The notes under the pieces are model-generated. The model worked only from the letters and a program-made list of their open reading frames with translations, did not search any database and had not been told where the DNA came from. From assembly GCA_977006965.1 (NCBI GenBank), contig OZ345375.1, positions 620,001 through 684,000 of the forward strand: DNA of 64,000 nt, given 5' to 3'. Below, piece by piece: positions 22,066 through 31,597 of the stretch. Position 1 is the stretch's first letter. Every line of letters begins with the position of its first letter. Source of the DNA: Phymatolithon calcareum (Eukaryota; Rhodophyta; Florideophyceae; Hapalidiales). Both the position numbers and the translations under genes were made by a program.

Positions 22066-22998
22066 ATGTACAAAGAATGCGAAACAGAAAGTTCGCGCCA
22101 ACTTTGGGAAGGCGGGCTTGTGTTCTGCCTGAGGAGTACCCAAACTACGGTCTTAAATGGGCGTCGTTCGGCGGTAGGAACGAAATTACAATTTTCAGTT
22201 AAAAGAAGCGGACCTGCCATGTCACGAGAAAAAGACCCGCGCCGAGTGGTCGGCGCGTCCGTACACACTAAGGCAACATCAGTGACCAGTCTCGCAGAGT
22301 GTTGCAGGCTCTATGGAGCCTTTTCCAAGTCAAAAAAGGTGAACGACACAGTTCTGGAGGTACTATTGAATGAAATCAATGGGCGCGCAAGCACATCGCT
22401 TCGCGTGAAATGGGTCCTAGTTCAGAAACCGACTGAGAGAACTAAGATTAAGACACTCAAGATTGTTAACATCAAGGCAGTAAAGGTTGACGAAGGTTCT
22501 CCGTCCTCTCGAATGCTTGTATCAAGTCCCAGCACGCAGAACTCTGCACCACAAAATCCGGCTTACAGTACTCGTGGTCGTCCGTCTTCTTCGCCAAATG
22601 CCAGTTTATTGTCCCCAGTCGCAACCACAAGCTCTCCAAAACGGCACACAAGCTTCGATACAACCCTCAGAAGCTATGGACGCCCTATACCAGGCACTCT
22701 CGCCTACGCCATGCAAGGCTCTTGGGACCAGGTGTCGCAAGAGGAAGTAGATGTCATCACATCCGACCGAGAACCCAACGATATTGCTCATGGGGTGCCA
22801 TGGTACGAGCGACAAGTTCTATGCCCGATTGGAGGACGAATTCCACGTCAGTTCTGGACAGTTCGCACTCCACATGGAGATTTTATATCGGAAAATGGTG
22901 GTATTGGGCATCACACACCCTATGATTGCTTTATGACCATGTTTCCGCAAGGTCACCTTCGAAAAATAGCAGCATGGACGTCCGCGAAGCTGAAATGA
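22066..22998 (+). CDS. piggyBac-like transposase, N-terminal part
   Basis: Open for 310 codons from the ATG at 22066; an in-frame ATG at 22219 is an alternative start. The N-terminal half is basic and the middle is serine/proline-rich and probably disordered. The last 70 residues (PWYERQVLCPIGGR ... TPYDCFMTMFPQGHL ... IAAWTSAKLK) resemble the segment just before the catalytic domain of piggyBac-like transposases, where an aromatic, PxxxF...MFP helix precedes a 'TN..L' helix. The frame stops there, 95 bp before the second frame, so about 300 residues of catalytic domain are absent. It could encode a DNA-binding protein without catalysis. Confidence 0.55.
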   Translation: MYKECETESSRQLWEGGLVFCLRSTQTTVLNGRRSAVGTKLQFSVKRSGPAMSREKDPRRVVGASVHTKATSVTSLAECCRLYGAFSKSKKVNDTVLEVLLNEINGRASTSLRVKWVLVQKPTERTKIKTLKIVNIKAVKVDEGSPSSRMLVSSPSTQNSAPQNPAYSTRGRPSSSPNASLLSPVATTSSPKRHTSFDTTLRSYGRPIPGTLAYAMQGSWDQVSQEEVDVITSDREPNDIAHGVPWYERQVLCPIGGRIPRQFWTVRTPHGDFISENGGIGHHTPYDCFMTMFPQGHLRKIAAWTSAKLK

Positions 22999-23093
22999 AT
23001 CGCGCGAAAAGAGACTACGGTCACAGAGCTGATTAAGTTTTTCAGAATCCTCGTCCTCATGACAAGATTTGAGTTCAGCGCTAAGACAGATCT

Positions 23094-23540
23094 ATGGCAG
23101 ACTACCAGGCGATTTGTGTGGTTGACAGCTGGCTTTTATTCTCCGATGCGCATGCAGAGTACCAGGATCACATGACGCAACGAAGGTATTATGAAGTGCT
23201 GGCCGAGCAACTCATCGATAACTCGTTCGATTCGCGTCATACTCGTCGCCGCTCAACCACTCCTGAACGTATTTTTGTCTCCGGGAGCGGTGTTGGAACC
23301 CACTTAACCCCCACGAGAAAGAAAAGGAAGACTGCGGATGGCATGATGACTAATTTTGCTTCGCAAAAGAACTCCAGGGTCTGCAAAGTCAAGAAGACAA
23401 CGCTGGTGTGCTCATCATGTAACAGGCTAGAAGGTGCAGCAATATTCATTTGCGGCACGTCTACTGGCAGGAATTGCTTCGCGAAGCATGTGGAAGACAT
23501 CCATGAGCTTGACGCTTTTGATGTGCCCGATAGTGAGTAG
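23094..23540 (+). CDS. piggyBac-like transposase, C-terminal part with Cys/His finger
   Basis: 148 codons from an ATG. It begins with the end of the catalytic fold (CVVDSWLLFSDAHAEYQDHM, then YYEVLAEQLIDNSFDSR and an RRRS run), continues through a lysine/arginine linker, and ends in a Cys/His cluster (CSSC ... CG...C...H....H) like the C-terminal finger of piggyBac-type transposases. The frame is intact. A decayed relative lies at 11090-11580 on the other strand. Confidence 0.6.
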   Translation: MADYQAICVVDSWLLFSDAHAEYQDHMTQRRYYEVLAEQLIDNSFDSRHTRRRSTTPERIFVSGSGVGTHLTPTRKKRKTADGMMTNFASQKNSRVCKVKKTTLVCSSCNRLEGAAIFICGTSTGRNCFAKHVEDIHELDAFDVPDSE

Positions 23541-23573
23541 CTTTCATGCGCAAAAATTAAATGATTTTCGTTA

Positions 23574-23634
23574 CCTCAATTGAGGGAAAAGTGCCCCTCA
23601 ATTGAGGAAAAATTTCAGTAAACTAGACACTAGC
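23574..23634. repeat. Right end of the piggyBac-like element: two palindromes plus TIR
   Basis: Two exact CCTCAATTGAGG copies (23574-23585 and 23596-23607) precede the 18-bp inverted repeat at 23617-23634, mirroring the left end. Confidence 0.85.
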
Positions 23635-23799
23635 CCCATATGGGAATAAGTATTCATTACTATCAGATTGATTTTATCACAGTGCCCAGGACTCACCATT
23701 TTGGAAATGTGTTATCTATCAATTCTTGGAGTCCCCTCCGTTAATCCTTCCAGTCGCAGCTTCTCTCATCTCATCCATTGCTGTATTCAGTTTTTGCTC

Positions 23800-24245
23800 T
23801 TCTGCATAAGTTCGTCGCGCGGCACGACAGACCCGGGAAGTCGCTAAACTCGCCGATGGCGCCTCGGCGCAGAAACGACTAGGGACGTCAGTAACCCCCC
23901 CGCGTGGATCGTCGCCCGGCACGACGGACCCGGGAAGTCGCTAAACTCGCCCATGGCGCCTCGGTGCGGAAAAGACTCGGGACGTCGCAAACTCCCATAT
24001 GCGTACCGTCGCTCGTCAAGAGACGGTATACTCTGCGTGGTGATAGAAGCGATATGATTTTCCCCCTCGAGACCTCTTCTGTGAGACTAGAGGTAGGTTT
24101 TAGAGTTCTGCTGACTATGCCACTTTTAGCGAAATGGATCTTTTGGGTTCCGATTGAGTCCTCGTGTCTCGCCAGAAGTGTTGCCGTAAGCGTCAGCATA
24201 TGCATTGGTAACACTGTAATAAAAATTTCCTCTTCTTCTTCTTCT
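23800..24245 (-). repeat. Family-E repeat with ~110-bp GC-rich subrepeats and (TTC)n end
   Basis: This is the reverse complement of 38085-38480. On the plus strand it ends aataaaaatttcc followed by (ttc)n at 24225-24245, like a poly(A)-signal-bearing 3' end with a microsatellite tail; the relatives at 39938, 45291 and 62524 share this end in reverse orientation. At its other side two GC-rich units repeat (the phrase aagtcgctaaactcgccnatggcgcc occurs at about 23837 and 23937); on the minus strand both encode ASLATSRV. This may be the 3' end of a LINE or a SINE with internal monomers. Confidence 0.7.
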
Positions 24246-24659
24246 GTATACGTCGAGGTTGCTTTCCTCAAAGTCCATTGAACTGATTTAACGCAGCTTT
24301 CTCCCCAGTCTCCCATCCCGTTCACAATCTCGCTCTTGCGTCTCGGGAATTGGCCGAAAAATCATAGGATCCCTCCGTTTTGGTGCGTTTTGGTCTTCAG
24401 TGACAAGATTTTGCTCATTCCACAGTCGACTTTGAAGGATATCTGCCTTTTGAGCTTGCTTTCTCCTCTTTTCCAAATATTGGCTTGGACTTGCAGCGGG
24501 CCCTCTCCACCTTTATCTGGCGCCATCTTCTTCAAAGCTATCAAGTCCTGAATTGCTCTCCACTAGCGCTCTGCCGTTCAGTTCTTTTCCGTGCAGTGGA
24601 TTCTCCAAATCAACCTTGCGCACGGCTTCTCAAGGAATTCCTCTCGGCGGGTTCTCAGT

Positions 24660-25100
24660 GATGGCAGTCCAGTATTTTTCTAAGGCGCTCAGTTTCTCCT
24701 GGGTTGAAGCCAAGATCTCCCATTTTCTTCCTATCGTGCGCACATGCCCGTCTTTTCGTTTCCAAGGTTAACAGCGTCAGATGTATCGCATATTCAATCA
24801 TTGGTCGGACGTAGACTTTGTGTAGGGTCAAGCTTGAGAGCGGGCTGAATACATGACGGTTCAGCTCGATGGAGTTCAGTTCTTCCGCTCTCTTTCGCAC
24901 AGCGCTAATTCGTTGGCGGAGTTTTCTGTTCTCGACGCCGGCGATTGATATTAAAACTCTGAGGTGCATAACCCTGATTGCTCTGTGCAAGTACTTTTCC
25001 GGTGAGTGGGTGCCCTCCCGTTCTGTCCGTCGTGTCACCAATAATAATACTTCACTGGTTTGCCATCGCTGAATGTAGAGGAAGAGGCGATCTTCCAAAG
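24660..25100 (-). mobile_element. LINE reverse transcriptase C-terminal fragment
   Basis: The minus strand encodes LRQRISAVRKRAEELNSIEL, then LTLHKVYVRPMIEYAIHLTL, a form of the post-RT segment seen in LINE-B and LINE-D (…YKALIQPRWEYAMHLTP). Sequence continues protein-like down to a stop near 24655. Stops and frame changes follow towards 24300. This is a distinct, diverged LINE copy. Confidence 0.6.
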
Positions 25101-25279
25101 AATCTACATGCATGACTTGAGCGGCATTTCTGGAACGAATTGAGGAATCAAGTGAAATGGAGCAGAATAGCGAAGTAGAAAACGAAGCGAGAAGGATGAA
25201 ACAGTGGCCTAGAGCAGCGCAACGAGACAGTGAAAAAGGTATGTGAAGAAAAAGGGAAAGACGCAGGAATGCTTTCAAG

Positions 25280-28200
25280 AGGAATTAACTCGTTTACGAC
25301 TGCGACTGTATTGGAGCTCTCAGGTTAAAACGAAAGCAGCATAGAAATCTACACATGCACTGGTTACTGAGAAGACTATTGCAAAGTGCAATGCTTTCAG
25401 AAAAGACATTGAACGGGTGCGAACATGGTCCTGATCATCGATGATGCTAGTACTGCAGAAACTTATGTGGAGAAGCTAGCAAGATCTGGCCATATTCTGC
25501 AAGGAGCAATTTGAATGCACTGAACGTAAGCTGACATCCCTATTTGCACGGCAAGCTAGCTCTCCCTTACATGCAGCAAAAATTTGTCAGTTGCGGTCCT
25601 ATTCATTTCACTGCACACAATACGAGAGTGATTGGAAACCGGCGTTGCACTCCGCCGATTCAAGATACTCGTGAATGGTTGCGGAAGTACTGGAACCAAT
25701 GCACATGCATATTACTGCCATCTTTTGAGAACGTGCTGGAGAAGAAACACGATATTGGCGACATGTCGAAGAGGTTCTTCAGTTTTATTGCCCAGCGAGC
25801 AAGCGAGCGAATTGCTCACGTGCTCCGGAAAGTACTGACCCTTGTGCTGAAGACAGGATATGTGAAAGAGGCAACATCACTTGCTCAGGCCGCTCTCAGC
25901 CACCTTGCGACTCTGCCATTGACGTGCCTATGGCACATATGTAGCATGAAAAGAGCGTGAGCACAGCAAATGTTAGCATTCTTCATGCAACTATGCGCGA
26001 AGCATTGCAATAGGGGTTGTGATGCCCCTTTCTGATTGGCTGCAGGGTTCTGCACAAGGGTCATCACCTGTCCTTTGTTCCGAGCGAGGGCACTTGCGGA
26101 GAAAAAAGGGAACGTATACAGAAGTCGATCAGGTGCGCGCTCCCTGACCGGTCAATTAGATGATCGGTGCGTCGGCTGTGCGGTGTCTATTTTGGGCCCT
26201 TCTGCTCTGTGAGCACCCAACTGGAAAACTGACACGACACATATACGGCAGAGTGTGGCGCATGTGGGAATTGGACGTCCCTTGATCGGGCAGGTTATGG
26301 TAGGGCGGCTTTGACATGAGTTTTCAGATGATAGATGCCTGCTTTGCTGAGTACGTGTTTTTACCAAGGAGATGTGTACATTTTTTCAAAGTGCAGATAT
26401 CAGTATCGATCGAAACATGTATCGGAAACGCTCTTCTCTATCTTTGCGGTAATATATTATGTACTTCACCGGAATAGAAAAGCGCCATGCATGCGAAATG
26501 CGGCACGGCAGGCATCCGTAAATATGTGCGCTTCGCGAGGGCCTTACGGACTGCATCTACGAGCAATGCTGGAAAGCGTTCAGAATGGAAAGCTGGACCC
26601 ATTCGCGCTTCACACGCGCCATCTATCGCCGTGAATGTGAAAAAAAATTAAAATTGGAATGTAAACTTGCTTCCCGACTTCCAATATCGCTTCAATCAGG
26701 GGCGCAGAACGGTGCTTCGGCCTCCTACTACTGTAGCTAGGGCAAGGTTTTATCTCAGCAAGGCATCTTAGCCCGCACGGTTTGCCAGGGAGCTTTCGTC
26801 GGATGGCATGTGTGCTACGTCGCGAGCAGTGTGCGGCTCATGCACGCTGGCTGCGCTCGTCGTAACAGCGTCGCTGCAACCTGCGTCCGCTCGGGGTGAT
26901 AGGGCGGCGTTGAGATGGCAGTATGCGAAAAGGGGCGAGACGGCAGAGGATATTGCGGGTGCAGTCAATGCGGGACTTGGTAGGCCGTCCGCAGAGAGGC
27001 CGCACCGAATGCATCAGTTAGACTCAATGGGAGTTGAATCTTGCTGCCGCTGCTCGTTCTAGTTTTGATCACTTGGGGGTAACGGCATATAGCTAAAATG
27101 AATATGATTGTTCTGTCTGTGACGAGGGGAATAAGGAAGGCGGTGAACAGTAAAATGTTTTGCAAAATATGATAGCTATTCATTGAATGCATTCAATGTA
27201 CTTCTCACCGCACAAATTGATCTATACAGTTAGAAGTACTGCAAAAATGTGCTTTCCATTGGTGTCCCTAAACTCGAAAGTCACATTTGTCTTCTTCGCT
27301 TTTGTCTTGCGAGCAAGAAAAAAAGAAGACATGCACAAAATTGCTGCACTTCGCACTGAACTATGACAGTTGTCTGTTGGCTTCCTTTTTGAGATCTGTA
27401 GACACGCAATGTTTTAGGGGTGTAATGAACGACATTATCACTATCGACCTAGGAGTTCTACAACGGCTCCTTGCGATCTATCCACAGACACTGTCAGCAC
27501 AGTATGGTGAACGACTCTTCCAAGAGGAACGAATGGATTTATCGCAGCCACCGATTAACACTCAACGTACTATTTGTCTAGCGTCGGTTAGTGCCCCCCC
27601 TTTTTGCAGGATGTGCAATTGCTCGCCCCTGCTCCGCAAAGTGCAAATATGCGAGTAGCATATACTGCTCTTGACGACATCGGACAATTGCCGTTGTTAG
27701 CAGTACTGTTAGCAGCCCAGGTGTCTTTCACTTTTCGCATTCTCAAGTTGTCGCCATACCCCTTAACTGCGGAGTATAGGCGGCGGTCACCCCTCACCCA
27801 GAAAGCAGGAAATATAACATCATGCGGAGCAATCAGTACTTCAGTCAGCTTATCGATATCGATTGTACCTGTCTTCCAGAGACCAAAAAGTGGAGCAGCA
27901 CTCGCGCTGCTCCGCGGTATTCTCGAAGCTGGGAAGATTCATCGACCAATTGTACCAATGCTTCGAGGATAGTCAAAGTCTTCTAACGTGCATACTGTTT
28001 TCGAAATGTTACTTTCCAATCATTGGCACGGACTCGCCGGGGGCAGAAACGTCTGAACGGGAGAAGAATGCCATGGTATTCTTCCTCATCACCGTCCTCA
28101 TCAATGCAATACGCTCACGTTCTATCTCCTTCATCACTTGTGTGGAGGAAACACAATCAACGCACGAGGCTTCGCAGAAGATCCTACGTGAGCTAGCCGA

Positions 28201-28457
28201 AGCGGACAAAATCTGATACACTTTAGTTGTACCATGCTTCATATCCATCTCCACGTCTCGCTGCCTTCTCCTTCGAGTCCTTTTACAACATCCGGATGAT
28301 TCTTATCCCTTCTCATCCCGTGTCACTTGCGTTGCACACATGTGCGTTGCTCGGAAGCCATTTTCTGAAAACTATACAATGGTTAGTTATTTCAACTTTA
28401 GAAAATTGAATGTTTTCTGACGTTATTTAACGTTGTTAGATATAGGGACGTTAGCTA
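25280..28457. other. Gene-poor stretch, nothing firmly recognised
   Basis: About 3.2 kb with only unsupported open frames (for example 25544-25960 and 27863-28216, both +, neither with a known motif). A perfect hairpin ggagcagc-6 nt-gctgctcc lies at 27891-27912. Nothing here is called as a gene. Confidence 0.4.
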
Positions 28458-28617
28458 TACGCCCTGTATTGTCAAATCACATTGTAATTACTTGACAGCG
28501 AATTATGCAATGTAATTGTACGTACAGCGCGGTACCGTCGCGCGAGAGTACAAGTACTTTGGATAGCGGACGGCGCGACCGGCCCGACTTGGGCAGTCAC
28601 TTCTTTTCTCTATCCTA
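28458..28617 (+). repeat. Split direct repeat A1 (160 bp)
   Basis: Begins tacgccctgtattgtcaaat and ends tctctatccta. Identical by eye to 32655-32814. It probably carries the promoter at the element's left end. Confidence 0.92.
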
Positions 28618-28691
28618 GAGAAAAGAACTTCCCCGTGCTGCAATCGCGCGGAGGTTTGACACAAATCCCCGCTTCGGTACCATCGAGCGGG

Positions 28692-29690
28692 ATGCCGCCA
28701 GAGGATCAAAGCACGGACGACACACCGCTCCCGATACCATTCGACGCGGCCACAAAGGCCGCTTTATTACAGGTCGTTCAAGAAGCCCTAAGCGATCTGC
28801 GCATTCCCAGCGCTGGAAATGAGACCCCCGCCCCGAGATCGGAAGCTCTCGGCACGGCTGCGCTCTCCGGGCTCGCTACCGACACCCCATCCAGGCACCA
28901 AACCCCAGCCCCCCCAATCGGCAGTGGGCCGGCAGAACCGACTGAAGGCGCGCTCGTCGACCCCGGTGCTGACGACGAAGCCTTGGGAGACGAAGGCATC
29001 GCCGGTTTCGACTACGACGCGTCTGCCGGCGCCAACAGTGCACCGCCGTTTTCCACGGAGTGGTACGAGTCGTTTCGCGGCACAGGCATCCGTGAACGAT
29101 TCTACGTCCCCGCCCAAATCGATCCGACCTACCCCGTGTCGTTCGAGCCCGAGGTTGTTTCTCACGCCCGAACATTCGCCAACAGCACAATCGGGCGAGC
29201 AACCGAAGCCGCTCACCTATACTCATCATCGGCCTACCTCACCTTCTTGGTCAACTCACTCCGTGACACCCACCGCCGTCTCACCGAGATCCAGTCTGGT
29301 TTATCCGACGCTTCGCAGCAGGAGGCCGTCGCAGACGTCACAGCCGAGCTCTCTGACGCCCACATTTCAGCTTTCGGCCTGTACGAGCTATCAGCGTCCC
29401 GATACGAGATCCTCTGCGGCTACGAGAACGCCCCAGGCGTCGCGGACCCTCTCGTTCTCGAGTCGTACATCGAGCCCCCTGCCGCCTACAGCGCAGCTGG
29501 TCGATACGCCTTCCGCCAGCAACAACGCCACGCCACGCGCTTCGCTGCCAGCCGCGCTGGGCAGCGCGGACGCACTGGAACCAATTTTCGCTCCACCGAC
29601 AGCACGGGAGTTGAGACAGGTCTTCGCCGTCGAGACTCTCGCCGTCGAGACGCTCGCCGCACCCGCGGCGGAGTTAAAGACCGCAAGTGA
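28692..29690 (+). CDS. Gag-like protein of the YR retrotransposon
   Basis: 332 codons from ATG 28692. Low-complexity, proline/alanine-rich N-terminus, an acidic middle, a helical segment around SLRDTHRRLTEIQSGLSD, and an arginine-rich C-terminal tail (LRRRDSRRRDARRTRGG) suited to nucleic acid binding. No CCHC knuckle is seen. Position ahead of RT suggests a structural protein, which is inference. Its stop (TGA 29688-29690) overlaps the beginning of the RT frame in a GTGA junction, so RT may be made by reinitiation or frameshift. Confidence 0.7.
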   Translation: MPPEDQSTDDTPLPIPFDAATKAALLQVVQEALSDLRIPSAGNETPAPRSEALGTAALSGLATDTPSRHQTPAPPIGSGPAEPTEGALVDPGADDEALGDEGIAGFDYDASAGANSAPPFSTEWYESFRGTGIRERFYVPAQIDPTYPVSFEPEVVSHARTFANSTIGRATEAAHLYSSSAYLTFLVNSLRDTHRRLTEIQSGLSDASQQEAVADVTAELSDAHISAFGLYELSASRYEILCGYENAPGVADPLVLESYIEPPAAYSAAGRYAFRQQQRHATRFAASRAGQRGRTGTNFRSTDSTGVETGLRRRDSRRRDARRTRGGVKDRK

Positions 29691-29704
29691 TCCTCTCCAT
29701 CCCA

Positions 29705-31597
29705 ATGGTGCCCCCGTTTGTGGAAGTCGGACGCGCCTTTCGCGCATGGGAGGACATCGGAGCAAGTCCCTGGTTGGTGCGCCAGCTCCGTTTCGGGCTC
29801 CAGCTTCCCTGGGTCCGGCCTCCCCCCAAGAGCCGACCCCGGGAATATCCTCTAACGGAGGCTCACGGAAGCTTCGCCAAGGCAGAAACTTCTCGCTGGG
29901 TTGCACGCGGGTATGCGCGCACAGCAACCCCCCTCGAGCGCAAACAGGTCCTGGCGGGCGGGTGTGTTTCGTCAGCGTTTGTCATCAGTGGCGGCCGCAA
30001 GTTGCGGTTGGTGATCGACTACAAGCGAATAAACGACTGTCTCGCCACGCGTTCGTTCCGCATGGACCAGATCTCCGATTTGGCAGCAGTCACCCGCAGG
30101 AACGACTGCCTCTTCAAGGCGGACATTTCCGACGCGTACTACCACCTGCGCCTTCGGCGGACAGACCAGCTCCGCCTGGCCTTCTGTATGGGCGACGGCG
30201 AGATATACATCCCATTGTGCCTCAATTGTGGTCTCGCCGTCGCCCCTTGGTTCTTTACGAAAGCCATGAAGCCTGTCGTCGAGCACCTTCGCGCACGCGG
30301 GCATCGTGTATTCAGCTACCTCGACGATTTTTTCGGTGCGGCCTGTCCCTCTGCCCCCACTCGTATTGCCAGTCGCAGCGACACCGCCGGCTTGGGCCGC
30401 GAGTTTCGCGCCCTCTTATCACGACTGGGAATTTCCCTCCACCCTCAGAAGTGCAATTTCTCCGGCCTGCAACGGCTGGAGATCTTAGGCATTATAGTGG
30501 ACACCAAGTACGAGCTATTTCTTCTACCTCCCCAGAAAGTGGCCAAGATAGAGACCGCGGCGCAGCAGCTACTCTCCTACGCCGGCGGCCACCGTTGCCA
30601 CGTTCGCACATCCGCCATTCGGCATTTCACAGGTTTGGCAAACGCCGCCTCTCCGGCTCTAATCGACGGGCGTCTTCGCCTTCGCGAACTATTCAACGCC
30701 CTACGACCCACTCAGTCCTGCCCTGCCACCCCCCAAATGCCCCTCTCACATCGCTCGGGGCGGGATCCTCGTCTTTCTCACGCTGCTCTGCGCGACCTAC
30801 AATGGTGGTCCCGCCTGTCCAAAAAACCCCATATTGGTCGCGTTATCTGGCCCGCCCCGGACGCCGTCCTATTCACAGACGCAAGCATGGGGGGATGGGG
30901 GGCGGCTTGGAATGGCACAGTACCAGCCTCCGGGTTTTTCTCAGAAGAAGAAGAGGGTGCCCATATCAACGAGCTCGAGCTAACTGCCGCCATCTTTGCA
31001 GTGCAAAACTTCGCGCGCTTCGCGCGCGGACTGCACGTTCAGCTCGTCACAGACTCGATGGTCACGTACTACATGGTGCGGAACTACACCAGTCGAGCAC
31101 CCCGGCTCCTCACGAAGCTCCGGGAATTGCGTGCCCTCTGCGAGGCACACGGCGTCACAATTTCGACGCGCCATATTCCTTCGGTCTTAAATTGTTGGGC
31201 AGATCGCCTGTCTCGCAGACGCGACAGCGCAAGCTGGTCGCTTCCACCTACGGCGCAGGCGCTGCTCCAGCGTCGCCTCCGCAAGTCCCTCTTTCCCGTC
31301 GACGGGCACGACCTCCCCTCCCCGCGGCCCACCCCAAGACCCATCCTCGTGCTTCCTCGTCCCGCCCTCGCCGGCGTGTGGTGCCGTCATCTCGCCGCAT
31401 TGCGCTCGGGCGTCATGGTTTGCCCCAGCTGGACAGGACAGGCCTGGTACCACACCGCCTCGGCCGTAGCTCGCCGGTGCACTTTAGCCGAATCCTACAC
31501 TCCCCCTTGGCGCAGCGTGGCGTTCGACTTCGGCGCATTTCCCACCCCTCACGCTCAGCAAGGACAGCACAGCGCTGGCGCGAGGAGGGGCGATTAG
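29705..31597 (+). CDS. Reverse transcriptase - RNase H of the YR retrotransposon
   Basis: About 630 codons; the frame is open from 29687 and the first ATG is 29705. RT motifs run in order: KLRLVIDYKRIND, ADISDAYYHLRL, then the catalytic YLDDFFG box near 30320. RNase H follows with LFTDASMGGWGAAWNG near 30870, ELTAAIFAVQNF near 30975 and VTDSMVTYYMV near 31050, giving the expected acidic residues D, E, D. There is no aspartic protease and no integrase, as usual for DIRS-type elements. All catalytic residues that I can check are present, so the protein may be functional. Confidence 0.88.
   Translation: MVPPFVEVGRAFRAWEDIGASPWLVRQLRFGLQLPWVRPPPKSRPREYPLTEAHGSFAKAETSRWVARGYARTATPLERKQVLAGGCVSSAFVISGGRKLRLVIDYKRINDCLATRSFRMDQISDLAAVTRRNDCLFKADISDAYYHLRLRRTDQLRLAFCMGDGEIYIPLCLNCGLAVAPWFFTKAMKPVVEHLRARGHRVFSYLDDFFGAACPSAPTRIASRSDTAGLGREFRALLSRLGISLHPQKCNFSGLQRLEILGIIVDTKYELFLLPPQKVAKIETAAQQLLSYAGGHRCHVRTSAIRHFTGLANAASPALIDGRLRLRELFNALRPTQSCPATPQMPLSHRSGRDPRLSHAALRDLQWWSRLSKKPHIGRVIWPAPDAVLFTDASMGGWGAAWNGTVPASGFFSEEEEGAHINELELTAAIFAVQNFARFARGLHVQLVTDSMVTYYMVRNYTSRAPRLLTKLRELRALCEAHGVTISTRHIPSVLNCWADRLSRRRDSASWSLPPTAQALLQRRLRKSLFPVDGHDLPSPRPTPRPILVLPRPALAGVWCRHLAALRSGVMVCPSWTGQAWYHTASAVARRCTLAESYTPPWRSVAFDFGAFPTPHAQQGQHSAGARRGD

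Larger units (their letters stand above)
21988..23634 (+). mobile_element. piggyBac-like element with deleted catalytic core
   Basis: Perfect 18-bp terminal inverted repeats (gctagtgtctagtttact at 21988-22005; its complement at 23617-23634) bound 1647 bp. Inside each end lie two copies of the 12-bp palindrome CCTCAATTGAGG (22011-22022, 22030-22041 with one mismatch; 23574-23585, 23596-23607). Two open frames on the plus strand resemble the beginning and end of a piggyBac/PGBD-type transposase, but the DDD catalytic middle is missing, so the copy is non-autonomous. The flanks (gctt / cccc) show no TTAA and no clear duplication, which is unusual for piggyBac and leaves either the family call or the exact ends open. 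Confidence 0.7.

Noticed and set aside
21980-23640. TTAA target site for the piggyBac-like element
   Set aside because: A ttaa occurs at about 21949 but there is no partner on the right side, so it is not evidence for the ends.
27891-27912. Hairpin ggagcagc/gctgctcc as a terminator
   Set aside because: Rho-independent terminators are bacterial; no T run and no adjacent gene.
28819-31560. The upstream 900 codons of the 1270-codon frame as a separate protein
   Set aside because: The translation is arginine/proline/serine-rich with the look of an out-of-frame reading of gag and RT; kept only as a finding on overlap.
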